From NCBI GenBank assembly GCA_028868855.1, contig JAGWTR010000003.1, positions 354,978 through 418,977 of the forward strand: a stretch of DNA of 64,000 bases, given 5' to 3'. Positions 52,972-62,039 of the stretch are shown piece by piece; position 1 is the first letter of the stretch, and the number at the start of each line of letters is the position of its first letter. The notes beneath the pieces are model-generated. The model worked only from the letters and a program-made list of their open reading frames with translations. It was not told the DNA's origin and searched no databases. The DNA comes from Burkholderiales bacterium. GTDB taxonomy: Bacteria > Pseudomonadota > Gammaproteobacteria > Burkholderiales > Burkholderiaceae_C. The position numbers and the translations under genes were made by a program.

Positions 52972-54483
52972 ATGATGACCTCCGAGCAGCGACGTCAGTT
53001 TCTCAAACACGCTTCGGTCCTGGGCGCCGCTGGCATCACCAGCCCGTGGGCCTTGAATCTCGCCACCATCGGGGCGGCATCTGCGCAGTCAATCGATACA
53101 ACATCCTACAAGGCCCTGGTTTGCATATTTCTGGTCGGTGGCAACGATGCGCACAACACGGTATTGCCCGTTGATGACGCCGATTGGCTGACCTATCTGA
53201 CCGCCAGAGGCACGGCTCAATCAGGCAGTCCCATCGCCTTGACCAGGGCGAACTTGCTGACGATCTCGCATCTGAATGGCCGCGGTTTGAACACCGGCCG
53301 CCACTTTGCTCTGCACCCTCAGCTCAAGCGTTTCCAGCAGATTTACGGCAGCGGCAAGGCTGCCGTGATCGCCAACATCGGACCGCTGCTGCAACCCACC
53401 AGCAAGAGCGATGTGCTCAACGGGTCGTTTCCCCTGCCCAAGAATCTCTTTTCGCACAACGATCAGCAGTCGACCTGGCAATCGTTCTCGTCCGAAGGCG
53501 CCGTGAGTGGATGGGGAGGCCGCATCATGGACTCCCTGATGTCCCGCAACACCAACGCATCATTTGCGAGCATCGGTGTGAACAATGGATCAGTCTGGTT
53601 GTCTGGGCAGCAAGCCATTCCCTACCAATTAAGCACTGGCGGTGTTTACGACATGGCAGGAAACACTGGCAAGACCTTCGGCAGCGCACAGGTGTATCAG
53701 TCGGTGCGTTACGCAGCCTTGACTTCGACCAGAGATAGCCTGTTGGGTCAGGCTTACGTGAAAGTTGTGAACCGCGCTTTAAGCACTGAAACAGCCTTGA
53801 GTAATGCACTGCCCAAGGCTGACCGATCTCCCTGGGGAACGCCAGGGACCAACAACAACACCGACCCCTTGTTGCAGTACACAAGCACCTATTCGGGACA
53901 AGCCACCGTCAACCCGCTGGCCCAGCAGTTGCAGGTGGTGGCGCGCATGATCGAGGCCAGCAAGAACAGTTTGATGGGCGCCAATCGGCAGGTGTTCATG
54001 GTGACCCTCGGCGGCTTTGACACCCACAGCAATCAACTCGGCACCCATGCTGATTTGATGGCCAAACTGGACCACGGCATTGGCTACTTCTACGATACTT
54101 TGAATGCGATGGGCGCAGGCTCCGGCGTGACGACATTCACCGCCTCGGACTTCGGGCGTGCCCTCAATAGCAACGGCGACGGCACCGACCACGGCTGGGG
54201 TGCTCACCATCTGGTGTTTGGGGCCAGTGTCAAAGGCGGCGACATCTACGGCACCTTCCCTTCCTTCACCAACCAGGAGTCTGCCGGCAATTATTCGAGC
54301 CCCAATTTGCTGGCCAATGGCGCGCTGCTGCCCGAGCAATCGGTCGACCAGTTGGCCTACACGCTGGGACGCTGGATGGACGTGTCGGACAGCGATCTGA
54401 CGGGCACGGGTGGCACGATGGGCATTGCCCCCAATATTGGGAACTTTGACGCCTCGGTGCGCAACCTGGGCTTCATGGGCTGA
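52972..54483 (+). CDS. DUF1501 family Tat-exported protein, second copy
   Basis: A 503-residue protein with a twin-arginine signal (SEQRRQFLKHASVLGAAG) and cleavage probably after AASAQS. Family blocks are CIFLVGGNDAHNTVLP, FSHNDQQSTWQSFSSEGAV, VTLGGFDTHSNQ and TASDFGRALNSNGDGTDHGW, matching the first copy closely. It is paired with DUF1800 as usual. Its 3' end overlaps the convergent histidine-kinase gene by 11 nt, leaving no room for a terminator between them. Metal-dependent hydrolase-like chemistry is suggested by the superfamily but unproven. Confidence 0.88.
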   Translation: MMTSEQRRQFLKHASVLGAAGITSPWALNLATIGAASAQSIDTTSYKALVCIFLVGGNDAHNTVLPVDDADWLTYLTARGTAQSGSPIALTRANLLTISHLNGRGLNTGRHFALHPQLKRFQQIYGSGKAAVIANIGPLLQPTSKSDVLNGSFPLPKNLFSHNDQQSTWQSFSSEGAVSGWGGRIMDSLMSRNTNASFASIGVNNGSVWLSGQQAIPYQLSTGGVYDMAGNTGKTFGSAQVYQSVRYAALTSTRDSLLGQAYVKVVNRALSTETALSNALPKADRSPWGTPGTNNNTDPLLQYTSTYSGQATVNPLAQQLQVVARMIEASKNSLMGANRQVFMVTLGGFDTHSNQLGTHADLMAKLDHGIGYFYDTLNAMGAGSGVTTFTASDFGRALNSNGDGTDHGWGAHHLVFGASVKGGDIYGTFPSFTNQESAGNYSSPNLLANGALLPEQSVDQLAYTLGRWMDVSDSDLTGTGGTMGIAPNIGNFDASVRNLGFMG

Positions 54484-55891
54484 GCGGCAGTTCAATCACA
54501 AAGCGGCTGCCGCCGCCTTCGCGCGCTTCACAGCGCACCTCACCACCGTGGCGCTGGGCGATTTGCCGCACCAGGCTGAGTCCCAGGCCCACGCCACCGG
54601 AATACTCGGCATGACCGGGCAGGCGGTAGAAGGGCTCGAAGATGCGCTCGCGCTGCTCGACCGGTACGCCAGAGCCTCGGTCGCTGACGCTGATGAGCAC
54701 GTGAGGGGCCTTCACGGCCAAGGTCAGCAAGATGGGCTCGGCATTGCCGCCATAGCGCTTGGCGTTTTCAAGCAAGTTGCGAACGGCACGCCTGATCAAT
54801 CGATCGTCCAACTGGACCACCAGATTCGAGGTGGGGTCTGCTTCCACTGCAGCGCCCACTCGGCGGGCTTCTTCGGTCGCCAGACCCAAAAGATCGACCG
54901 GCTGCCGATCGAGATCAACCTTGGCATCTAGGCGGCTGGCCAGCAGGACTTCTTCAACCAAGGCGTCGAGTTCGCGGATGTCTTGATCAACCTCATGCCG
55001 CAGGGCCGCGCATTTTTCCGCGGGCAATTCTTCCATCATGGACACCGCCATCTTGAGGCGGGCCAGCGGTGAGCGCAGTTCATGACTGGCATTGGCCAGC
55101 AGACTGCGGTGTGCGATCACGAGGTCTTCAATGCGCTGTGCGGCCTGATTGAAGCTTCCAGCCAGCGCCGCGACTTCATCGCGCCCCTCGACCACGACCC
55201 GGTGGTGCAGTTGACCCGAGCCAAATATTTCGACACCCTGGCGCAGGCCTTTGAGTCGACGCGTGAGGCGGTTGGCCACGGGCCAGGCTCCGATGGCCAC
55301 GGCCACGAACAACAACAGCAAGGACACGATCAGCGCCGGTGCGCCCCCCATGATCCAGGGCAGGGGCAGCAACCAGGCCAGTGGTGCCAGCCAGGGCATG
55401 GGAGGCGCCACATCCATCCGGGGCATTTCAATGCCGCGTGGTGTAGGCCCCTTCGCCGGGCTTGATCCGGCACCGCCTGGCCCACCTACTTGGACATAGC
55501 CAGGGCGCAAGACCCACAAGACGCGCCCATCGGACAAGCGCGTCTGCTGCAGGTACTTGCGTGCATCGTGCTGATGCTTCATGCGTTCCTGCATCAACCC
55601 AGAGGTGGCAATGCGACGCCCCTTTGGATTGTCCAGCGCCATGGGCAATCGCAGCCGATCGGCCCAATCAAGCAGCGCCTGTGCCTGCTCGGCTTCGGGC
55701 TGCGTCACCCCAGGCAGGCTGTTCTCAATCAACTCACCCCAGGCTGCGACGCGTTGATTGGTGGCCGCTTCGGTCTGCAACTCCTGGCGCACATGTTCCA
55801 TGTGGCGCTGTGCCAGCCAGCCGGTGCCCAACGTGAACAACAGCAAGACGGTGACCACCGTCAGGTAAATGCGCAGGGCCAGGGTCTTCAT
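54473..55891 (-). CDS. Sensor histidine kinase (CpxA/RstB-like)
   Basis: A 472-residue membrane kinase. Helix 1 is ALRIYLTVVTVLLLFTLGTG and helix 2 lies near 187-204 (LIVSLLLLFVAVAIGAWP), bracketing a periplasmic sensor of about 150 residues. A HAMP linker follows. The H-box is NASHELRSPLARLK (His270), the N-box NLLENAKRYGG, G1 DRGSGVP, F-box IFEPFYRLP and G2 GVGLGLSLV. All catalytic elements are intact. Its start overlaps the response-regulator stop by 4 nt. Together with the Spy-like gene upstream, this suggests envelope-stress or metal sensing. Confidence 0.93.
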   Translation of the reverse strand: MKTLALRIYLTVVTVLLLFTLGTGWLAQRHMEHVRQELQTEAATNQRVAAWGELIENSLPGVTQPEAEQAQALLDWADRLRLPMALDNPKGRRIATSGLMQERMKHQHDARKYLQQTRLSDGRVLWVLRPGYVQVGGPGGAGSSPAKGPTPRGIEMPRMDVAPPMPWLAPLAWLLPLPWIMGGAPALIVSLLLLFVAVAIGAWPVANRLTRRLKGLRQGVEIFGSGQLHHRVVVEGRDEVAALAGSFNQAAQRIEDLVIAHRSLLANASHELRSPLARLKMAVSMMEELPAEKCAALRHEVDQDIRELDALVEEVLLASRLDAKVDLDRQPVDLLGLATEEARRVGAAVEADPTSNLVVQLDDRLIRRAVRNLLENAKRYGGNAEPILLTLAVKAPHVLISVSDRGSGVPVEQRERIFEPFYRLPGHAEYSGGVGLGLSLVRQIAQRHGGEVRCEAREGGGSRFVIELPLSP

Positions 55892-56604
55892 GCAGGCTCT
55901 GAGTCAGCATCCTGTTTTTTGGCAAACACATAGCCCGCGCCACGCACGGTCAAGATGCGTTTAGGCTCCTTGGGGTCGTCCTCGATGGCCGCCCGAATGC
56001 GCGAGATGTGGACATCAATGGAGCGGTCAAAGGCCTCCAGGGGATGCCCCTTCAGCACGTCCATGATGTGGTCGCGGCTGAGGACCCGCCCAGGATGCTG
56101 CGCCAACACACACAGCAGGTCGAATTGATAGGACGTCAAATCGCAGGGTGCCCCCTCCAGGCGCGCCTGACGCAGGCCGGGGTCGATTTCCAGGCGGCCA
56201 AAGCTCAAGACATCGTCGTCCGTCTCAACGGCGCCGGTGCGACGCAGCAAGGCCCGCAGGCGCGCCAGCAACTCGCGCGGCTCGAAGGGCTTGGGCAGGT
56301 AGTCGTCGGCCCCCACTTCAAGGCCCACGATGCGGTCCGTGGGCTCGCCCCGCGCACTGAGCATCAGCAGAGGCAAGGCGCGCGAGCGCGGCGACGCACG
56401 CAGTTCACGGCACAAGTCCAGGCCATCGCCGTCAGGCAGCATGAGGTCCAGCACCAAGGCATCATAGGCATGGCGCGCCAGCATGTCGCGGCCCGCGCTC
56501 AAGGTGGGGGCGCTGGACACCTGATAACCATGGCTGCGCAGGTAATCTGCCACCATGGCGCTCAGGCGCAGGTCGTCATCGATCAACAAGATATGCTCGC
56601 TCAT
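55888..56604 (-). CDS. OmpR/CpxR-family response regulator
   Basis: A 238-residue protein. The receiver begins HILLIDDDLRLSAMVADYL, with acceptor Asp53 in LVLDLMLPDGDG and the conserved Lys in DDYLPKPFEPREL. The C-terminal winged helix (about 135-230) contains LTSYQFDLLCVLAQHPGRVL and RSIDVHISRIRAAIEDDPKE. MSEHILL at 56604 is the family start; ATG at 56613 is possible. It lies between the Spy-like gene and its kinase. Confidence 0.93.
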   Translation of the reverse strand: MSEHILLIDDDLRLSAMVADYLRSHGYQVSSAPTLSAGRDMLARHAYDALVLDLMLPDGDGLDLCRELRASPRSRALPLLMLSARGEPTDRIVGLEVGADDYLPKPFEPRELLARLRALLRRTGAVETDDDVLSFGRLEIDPGLRQARLEGAPCDLTSYQFDLLCVLAQHPGRVLSRDHIMDVLKGHPLEAFDRSIDVHISRIRAAIEDDPKEPKRILTVRGAGYVFAKKQDADSEPA

Positions 56605-56648
56605 GTCCTGCATTGTCGCGCCCTCTGGCCTCAATGTCGCCCCAAGGC

Positions 56649-57239
56649 TCAAGGTTGTGCCGGCTTCTGGCTCTGCGGCTTCATGTGCTCTTTCATGCGT
56701 TCATGACGCTTTTGCATCTGCTCGACCCACTGAGCACGCTGTTCAGGGGTCAGCACATTGCCAATGTCCAGTGCGGCCTGCAACACACGCTTGCTCACAG
56801 CGTCATGGCGTGCGGACATGTCCTGACGCAACTTCTCGGCAGCGGCCGCGTCGATCTTGGGCTTGGCAAACAGGGCCAGGGCCTGCTCGTGCAGAGTTAG
56901 CCCTCCCTGATGCAGGGTTTTGATGTCTTTTTCAGCCGCCTCGGAGATGGCTTTGATTTGCGTGCGTTGAGCATCCGTCGCCTTGACGTCGTCCAGTACG
57001 CGAGCCAGATGGCGACCTGAGAAGGGCAAGCCACCGGCCTCGCCCATGCGTGCCCCCATGGCGCCACCCATCATGGGCCCGCATTGGTTCCATTCCTGGC
57101 CACGGGACGCCCCCATGGCCCCACCCTCGGCCCAGGCGTTCACGCTGACGACAGAGGCCGCCGACACCACCGCCAGCGTGCTGGCCATCAACCATGGACG
57201 CCAGGCGCCCTTGTTCATTTTTTGGAAAATCTTGCTCAT
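56649..57239 (-). CDS. Spy/CpxP-family periplasmic protein
   Basis: A 196-residue protein with a signal peptide (PWLMASTLAVVSAASVVSVNAWA) and a helical mature chain carrying the two family repeats of the LTxxQ type: ATDAQRTQIK and LTPEQRAQW. The C-terminus is rich in Lys, His, Met and Gln. Such proteins are periplasmic chaperones or inhibitors of a Cpx-like kinase. Being the first gene before regulator and kinase, it probably feeds back on them. The mature N-terminus is Gly- and Met-rich (GGAMGASRG, CGPMMGGAMGARMGEAGG), which could bind metal. Confidence 0.85.
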   Translation of the reverse strand: MSKIFQKMNKGAWRPWLMASTLAVVSAASVVSVNAWAEGGAMGASRGQEWNQCGPMMGGAMGARMGEAGGLPFSGRHLARVLDDVKATDAQRTQIKAISEAAEKDIKTLHQGGLTLHEQALALFAKPKIDAAAAEKLRQDMSARHDAVSKRVLQAALDIGNVLTPEQRAQWVEQMQKRHERMKEHMKPQSQKPAQP

Positions 57240-57331
57240 GATTGGATTCCTCAATGTGTGGTGGCCGCCCTAGCAGCCTGTTCCAGAACGATCATCGTGC
57301 GAACACGGCGTAAACGGGTGATGGCCGGGCC

Positions 57332-57346
57332 GTAAAGAAGTGTGAA
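57332..57346 (+). promoter_or_regulatory. CpxR-box-like direct repeat upstream of the Spy-like operon
   Basis: GTAAA-N5-GTGAA differs by one base from the GTAAA-N5-GTAAA CpxR consensus. Another GTAAA occurs 22 bp earlier at 57310. The site is about 95 bp upstream of the Spy-like start, on the opposite strand. Autoregulation is inferred. Confidence 0.4.
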
Positions 57347-57359
57347 ACGAAGGCAACGC

Positions 57360-58154
57360 TCACGCCGCGGGGATCGCCTCAGCGTGCACCCGAAATCCAA
57401 CCGAGCCGATGCCTTTCACGCGGGCATCGACGCAAGACCCCGCCGTCAAGGCTTCGGCCGAAGTGGCCGCGCCAGCCAGCACGATCCATCCGGCCTGCAG
57501 GGGCATGCCTGCTTGCGCCGCAAGGCGAGCGGCGGCCACCAGGGAGCGCAAGGGGTCGCCCAAAATTTCAGACGATGAGCCCAGTTGACGCGGTTCGCCA
57601 TCGATCGTCAAGGTCATCTCCAGACCCAACAATTGGGCAGGACAGGCCGTCCACGGCCCAAGGACAAAACCCACCGCTGACGCGTTGTCCGCGATGACAT
57701 CGGTCAATGAGAATTTGAACGCTTCATACCTGGAATCGACGATTTCAATGGCGGCGGCGACGGATTGAATGGCCTCGCGCGCTTCGTCTTCGGTCACGTC
57801 GGCAGGCAGCGACCGCTTCAGCAAAAAGGCCAGCTCCGGCTCGCCACGCGGGTGGATGAAATGAGCCAGCGATATGGACGCGCCATTGTCGACCCGCATG
57901 GCGTCGGTCAGCTGTCCAAAGATCTGCTCGTGCACGCCCATCTGGGCCATTTTTGCTCGGCTGGTGAACCCCATCTTGATGCCCACCACCCGCTCACCTC
58001 GGGCGAGGCGTCGGGCCACGGTGGCCTGCTGAATCCGGTAGGCCTCGTCGATCGTCACCGCATGGTGTTTGCTCAATGGCGGTATCGCCACCGCACGAAT
58101 CGAGGCGTCATCCAGGGCCTGCGCCAGCGTGTCGATCTGGTCCGTGTTCATCAT
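57360..58154 (-). CDS. 4-oxalocrotonate decarboxylase-like enzyme (FAH/hydratase family)
   Basis: A 264-residue enzyme, the usual length of 2-oxo-3-hexenedioate decarboxylases (DmpH/NahK type). VVGIKMGFTSRAKMAQMGV, IHPRGEPELAFLL, EIVDSRYEAFKF and VIADNASAVGFVLG follow that family closely, with the Glu ligands in GEPELAF and AIEIVDSR. It belongs to meta-cleavage degradation of catechols. A GGAG site precedes ATG 58154; the frame extends to 58211. The hydratase, aldolase and tautomerase of a complete pathway are not nearby. Confidence 0.8.
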   Translation of the reverse strand: MMNTDQIDTLAQALDDASIRAVAIPPLSKHHAVTIDEAYRIQQATVARRLARGERVVGIKMGFTSRAKMAQMGVHEQIFGQLTDAMRVDNGASISLAHFIHPRGEPELAFLLKRSLPADVTEDEAREAIQSVAAAIEIVDSRYEAFKFSLTDVIADNASAVGFVLGPWTACPAQLLGLEMTLTIDGEPRQLGSSSEILGDPLRSLVAAARLAAQAGMPLQAGWIVLAGAATSAEALTAGSCVDARVKGIGSVGFRVHAEAIPAA

Positions 58155-58237
58155 GTCTGGTTCTCCATGATCGAATTGTGCCTGCCCACCAATGAGCCCC
58201 CTGGACGGCATCCAAACATCGATCCATTACCCCTTCC

Positions 58238-58257
58238 ATTGAAACAATGAATTCAAT
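58238..58257. promoter_or_regulatory. Dyad symmetric site between divergent aromatic genes
   Basis: ATTGAA (58238-58243) and TTCAAT (58252-58257) are perfect arms separated by 8 nt, ending 17 nt before a -35 element. The position between divergent genes resembles a LysR- or TetR-type operator, but no regulator gene is adjacent. Confidence 0.4.
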
Positions 58258-58274
58258 TGGGGCCGTTTATCTCA

Positions 58275-58303
58275 TTGACGAAAACTTTTACAGTGCTTGT
58301 CAT
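58275..58303 (+). promoter_or_regulatory. Sigma-70-like promoter of the dioxygenase gene
   Basis: TTGACG (58275-58280), a 17-nt spacer and TGTCAT (58298-58303) match the consensus at 5/6 and 4/6. Transcription from about 58310 would begin before ATG 58331 but after ATG 58247, which supports the shorter protein. Confidence 0.5.
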
Positions 58304-58330
58304 GTTTGCATGTTGCGAACGCCCCTGGAC

Positions 58331-59122
58331 ATGGCCATGAAACAAGCTCCGGTCTTCTTCGTCTCCCACGGCGCCCCGACTTTTGCGCTGGAGTCGGGTC
58401 TGCTCGGCCCCCGCCTGCAGGCATTGGGCCAGCAAGTCTCGGGCGTGAAAGCGGTGCTGGTGGTGTCACCGCACTGGCAGACCCACACGGTCTGCGTGAT
58501 GACGACCGCGGCGCCTTCGACGATGCACGATTTTGGCGGCTTTGCGCAGGCGCTGTACGGCCTGCAATACCCCGCGCCTGGAAGCCCGGCGTATGCGCTG
58601 GAAGCGGCACGTCTTCTTTCGCAAGCCGGCTTCACGGTCGACCTGGACGAGCAGCGCGGTCTGGACCACGGAGCCTGGGTGCCGCTGCGCTACTTGCTGC
58701 CCAATGCGGACGTGCCCGTGTTCCAGGTGTCCATGCCTGTCAGCCTCAATGCGGCGGGTGCGGTGCGCCTAGGTCAGGCATTGGCGCCGTTGCGTGAACG
58801 CGGCGTGATCATCCTGGCCTCCGGCAGCCTGACGCACAACCTCTACGAGTTCCGACCGTCGGACTCGGCTGAGGTGTCGCCCTATGTTCTGGAATTTGTC
58901 GAATGGGCCCGCCAGGCGGTGGTCGACCACGACCTTGAGCGCCTGGTGGACTATCGGCAATCCGCACCGCACGCCCAGCGCGCCCATCCCAGCGAGGAGC
59001 ACTTTCTGCCCCTGCTGGTCGCCATGGGCGCCCGCACCGATGACGAGGCCGCACAGGTCATCGACGGGGGCGTCACCTATGGAATCTTGTCGATGGAATC
59101 CTACCTCTGGGGTTTGTCATGA
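58331..59122 (+). CDS. LigB-type extradiol dioxygenase (4,5-DOPA dioxygenase-like)
   Basis: A 263-residue enzyme. MAMKQAPVFFVSHGAPTFAL holds the first metal His, SPHWQTH the second, and GLDHGAWVPLRYLLP and GSLTHNL the remaining active-site histidines. The family cleaves catechol-type rings or acts on DOPA-like substrates with Fe(II) or Zn. The ATG at 58331 is preferred because a promoter lies just upstream of it and the family starts here; the frame extends back to 58247. It is probably co-transcribed with the FUSC-like gene that follows. Confidence 0.88.
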   Translation: MAMKQAPVFFVSHGAPTFALESGLLGPRLQALGQQVSGVKAVLVVSPHWQTHTVCVMTTAAPSTMHDFGGFAQALYGLQYPAPGSPAYALEAARLLSQAGFTVDLDEQRGLDHGAWVPLRYLLPNADVPVFQVSMPVSLNAAGAVRLGQALAPLRERGVIILASGSLTHNLYEFRPSDSAEVSPYVLEFVEWARQAVVDHDLERLVDYRQSAPHAQRAHPSEEHFLPLLVAMGARTDDEAAQVIDGGVTYGILSMESYLWGLS

Positions 59123-59197
59123 TCAGTCCACCTCGTGTGGTGCTGTTGCTTGCCCGAGTACAGTCCTAGGCAACATCCCGCCGGGCACATCAAAGCC

Positions 59198-59701
59198 ATG
59201 GGCCTTCATTTCATCAGCCCCAAGAAGAACGCGCTGGTCTACCTCGTCAAGATCCTCACCGGATCCTTGATGGCGTGGTTTGGCCTGCGTGCGCTCGGCA
59301 TCCCCGACCCATACTGGGCCATGATCTCGGTCATCATCGTCACCGAACCCGACGTTTCGGTGGCGCGTGCCAATTTCAAGTCGCGCCTCATCAACACCAT
59401 CAGCGGCAGCGTGATTGCCTTCCTAGCACTGTCAATGTTTGGCGGCCATTTTTGGTCGATCTTGCTGGCGATGACGCTGGCTGTGCTCGTGGCCATGCTG
59501 TGGGAAAACTATCCCAGCAACTGGCGCCTCGGGCCAATCACGGTGGTGATCCTGATGGCGGTGGCACCCAACGGCAGCGGCGCCAGCCAGGAGTTGCATC
59601 TGGCGCTGCTGCGGGTCGTCGAAGTGTTGGGCGGCAGCGTGATTGCCCTGATGCAGTCCGTGGTTTATGCCTGGGCGCTGAGGCGCTGGGCCTCGCCATG
59701 A
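59198..59701 (+). CDS. FUSC-like small membrane protein
   Basis: A 167-residue protein with about four to five hydrophobic helices (ALVYLVKILTGSLMAWFGL, YWAMISVIIVTEPDVSVA, GSVIAFLALSMFGG, SILLAMTLAVLVAML). The P-D-x-Y-W-A-x-I-S-V-x-I-V motif is typical of the fusaric-acid-resistance/aromatic-acid-efflux family. It is much shorter than full FUSC proteins, representing only the membrane module. The start MGLHFISPKK at 59198 is chosen; a longer frame begins at 59135. It may export the aromatic compounds handled by the neighbouring enzymes. Confidence 0.78.
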   Translation: MGLHFISPKKNALVYLVKILTGSLMAWFGLRALGIPDPYWAMISVIIVTEPDVSVARANFKSRLINTISGSVIAFLALSMFGGHFWSILLAMTLAVLVAMLWENYPSNWRLGPITVVILMAVAPNGSGASQELHLALLRVVEVLGGSVIALMQSVVYAWALRRWASP

Positions 59702-59812
59702 TCGCTTCCCGGAACGGCCCTTGTGCGAAGGGCAAGAGTCCACTATCGTCCACACTGATCACCCCCGAAGGCGCTTGATCACGCCCAGCCCGCTTTGAAT
59801 CGAAGGGTTGAC

Positions 59813-61117
59813 ATGAGCACCGATGCCACTGCGTTGCCCCACTACACGGCTGCGGAGAAGCGCCAGCGGATCTTCGCCATCGTGGCCGCGTCCTCTGGCA
59901 ACTTAGTCGAATGGTTTGACTTCTATGTCTACGCTTTTAGCGCCATCTACTTTGCGCCCTCGTTCTTCCCCAAGTCCGATCCGACGGCACAACTGCTGAA
60001 CACGGCTGGTGTTTTTGCGGCGGGTTTTTTGATGCGTCCGATCGGCGGATGGCTGTTCGGACGCCTTGCGGACAAGCGAGGCCGCAAAGTCTCCATGGTG
60101 ACGTCGGTGCTGATGATGTGCGGCGGCTCGTTGTTGATCGCGTCCTTGCCGACCTACGCATCCATTGGCGCATGGGCACCGGCCCTGCTGCTCCTGGCTC
60201 GCCTGATTCAAGGCCTGTCAGTGGGCGGCGAATACGGCACCACCGCGACCTACATGAGCGAAGTCGCCTTGCGGGGTCAGCGTGGCTTCTTCTCGTCGTT
60301 CCAGTACGTCACGCTGATCGGCGGGCAACTGCTGGCCGTGCTACTGATCGTGGTGTTGCAACAGCTTCTCGACGAGCACGAACTGAAGGCCTGGGGCTGG
60401 CGCATCCCCTTCGTCATGGGCGCCATCACGGCGGTGATCGCGCTGCTGCTGCGGCGCACGTTGCATGAAACATCGACCGCCGAAACGCGCGCCAACAAGG
60501 AGGCGGGCACCATCATGGGCCTGCTGCGGCACCACCGGGCGGCGTTTCTGACGGTGCTCGGCTACACCGCCGGTGGCTCGCTGATTTTCTACACCTTCAC
60601 GACCTATATGCAGAAGTACCTGATCAACTCAGCAGGCATGTCGATCAAGACCGCCAGCAACGTGATGACGGTCTGTCTGCTCGTCTTCATGTGCATGCAG
60701 CCCTTGTTTGGAATGCTGTCCGACCGAATCGGACGGCGCACCAACATGATGCTGTTTGGTGGCCTGGGCGCGGTAGCGACCGTGCCCATCCTGACGGCGT
60801 TGCAATACGTCACCAGTCCGTTTGCGGCCTTTGCATTGATCGTGGCGGCACTGGGCATTGTCAGCTTCTACACCTCCATCAGCGGCATCGTGAAGGCTGA
60901 GATGTTCCCACCGGAAGTGCGCGCACTGGGGGTGGGGCTGGCTTATGCGATCGCCAATGCCATTTTCGGCGGCTCGGCCGAATACGTGGCGCTGGGGCTG
61001 AAATCCATCGGCCACGAGTCCGCCTTCTACTGGTACGTGACGGCGATGATGGTGGTGGCCTTCCTGGTGAGTCTGCGCCTACCACGGCATGCGAGCTACC
61101 TGCATCACGACCTTTGA
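59813..61117 (+). CDS. MHS-family major facilitator permease
   Basis: A 434-residue proton symporter with about twelve helices. [16 protein letters not shown] is the classical opening of the metabolite:H+ symporter family (KgtP, ProP, ShiA). [13 protein letters not shown] is the loop 2-3 motif, and [19 protein letters not shown] follows. Substrates in this family are dicarboxylates, osmolytes or aromatic acids, and the neighbouring genes favour an organic or aromatic acid. GAAGGG 5 nt upstream supports ATG 59813 over 59795. Its end converges on the barrel gene with 28 bp between. Confidence 0.9.
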   Translation: MSTDATALPHYTAAEKRQRIFAIVAASSGNLVEWFDFYVYAFSAIYFAPSFFPKSDPTAQLLNTAGVFAAGFLMRPIGGWLFGRLADKRGRKVSMVTSVLMMCGGSLLIASLPTYASIGAWAPALLLLARLIQGLSVGGEYGTTATYMSEVALRGQRGFFSSFQYVTLIGGQLLAVLLIVVLQQLLDEHELKAWGWRIPFVMGAITAVIALLLRRTLHETSTAETRANKEAGTIMGLLRHHRAAFLTVLGYTAGGSLIFYTFTTYMQKYLINSAGMSIKTASNVMTVCLLVFMCMQPLFGMLSDRIGRRTNMMLFGGLGAVATVPILTALQYVTSPFAAFALIVAALGIVSFYTSISGIVKAEMFPPEVRALGVGLAYAIANAIFGGSAEYVALGLKSIGHESAFYWYVTAMMVVAFLVSLRLPRHASYLHHDL

Positions 61118-61145
61118 GTCGAGTTCGTGATGCGCAAGTGCGCCG

Positions 61146-62039
61146 TCAAAAAGGAATGCTGACCCTGGCCACCAGGCTTGCATAACGGTAACCAGCGACC
61201 TGACTGGCAAACTGTGATGCCGAGTTGGTTGCCTCGCCGCCCACCATCCACTGCACGGCGCTCCCGCGCCGCGATGCGAGCCCTACCGAGGCGCTCCAGA
61301 TAGGCTCGGACGCGCCATCAATCCGTTGTCGCCCAGCGTCCATGCTGGCACTGAGCACCCCCACTTGCGCCAAGGGAAAGCGCACCGATAGGCCCAGCGA
61401 TGCTTCACCAAGCCGATTGGGTGAGAAATACTCAGCCCGATACGGATTGGAGTTCTGGTAATTGCGGGTCTTGATATAAACGTTCAGCCCAGCCCCCTCA
61501 TGGAGGGCGTAGTTCCAGCGCGTTCGCAAATTGAGGCGATTGTTGTCATTGGAGAACAGCGTGCTGCCCGCAGTGGCGCCCACATTGAATCGGTCGGTGA
61601 ACGCATGGTCGGCAACCACGGCAAGGCTGTCGTAGGTGATGCCCGACTGTATGCCCCCGATGGAGTTGACAAAATCGCGCCCAGCGCTCAGGCCAAGCGA
61701 TGTCGTGGGCGACAACTTCTCCAGATAGTCGACACCCCCCATGACGTGATCACGCCGCGCGATCTGCGTCAAGCCCAGGCTGGCATTGATCTGGCGCTGC
61801 GGGCTGTCTTTGATGAACGTGGCAGCCAGCAGCGTACCGTCGGCCGACCAACCGGGCGCGGTGTACTGCAAGGCACCGGCTTTGACACCCCAACCCTGCT
61901 GCCCGGTGTACCCGATGGTCTGGATCCCCTCGTTGAACGAATCAGAGTCATGGCTGAATTGGACGGCCCCGGTGATGGCCTGCGCCATAGCGCACACGGC
62001 CCCGGTGGCGAGCCACACCCCTACGGCAGCGACCTTCAT
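61146..62039 (-). CDS. Small outer-membrane beta-barrel protein, YaiO-like
   Basis: A 297-residue protein with a signal peptide (VAAVGVWLATGAVCAMA) followed by alternating amphipathic strands (ITGAVQFSHDSDSFNE, SASLGLTQIARRDHV-like stretches) and a terminal SLVARVSIPF ending in Phe. The start overlaps the stop of the glycosyltransferase gene (ATGA), so the two are coupled. Size and style recall the YaiO/PgaA-barrel group that exports or anchors surface polysaccharides. That role is inference from position. Confidence 0.7.
   Translation of the reverse strand: MKVAAVGVWLATGAVCAMAQAITGAVQFSHDSDSFNEGIQTIGYTGQQGWGVKAGALQYTAPGWSADGTLLAATFIKDSPQRQINASLGLTQIARRDHVMGGVDYLEKLSPTTSLGLSAGRDFVNSIGGIQSGITYDSLAVVADHAFTDRFNVGATAGSTLFSNDNNRLNLRTRWNYALHEGAGLNVYIKTRNYQNSNPYRAEYFSPNRLGEASLGLSVRFPLAQVGVLSASMDAGRQRIDGASEPIWSASVGLASRRGSAVQWMVGGEATNSASQFASQVAGYRYASLVARVSIPF

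Noticed and set aside
58247..58330. An N-terminal extension of the dioxygenase beginning at 58247.
   Set aside because: A promoter-like pair sits inside it, and the extension has no family similarity; the protein family starts at about 58331.
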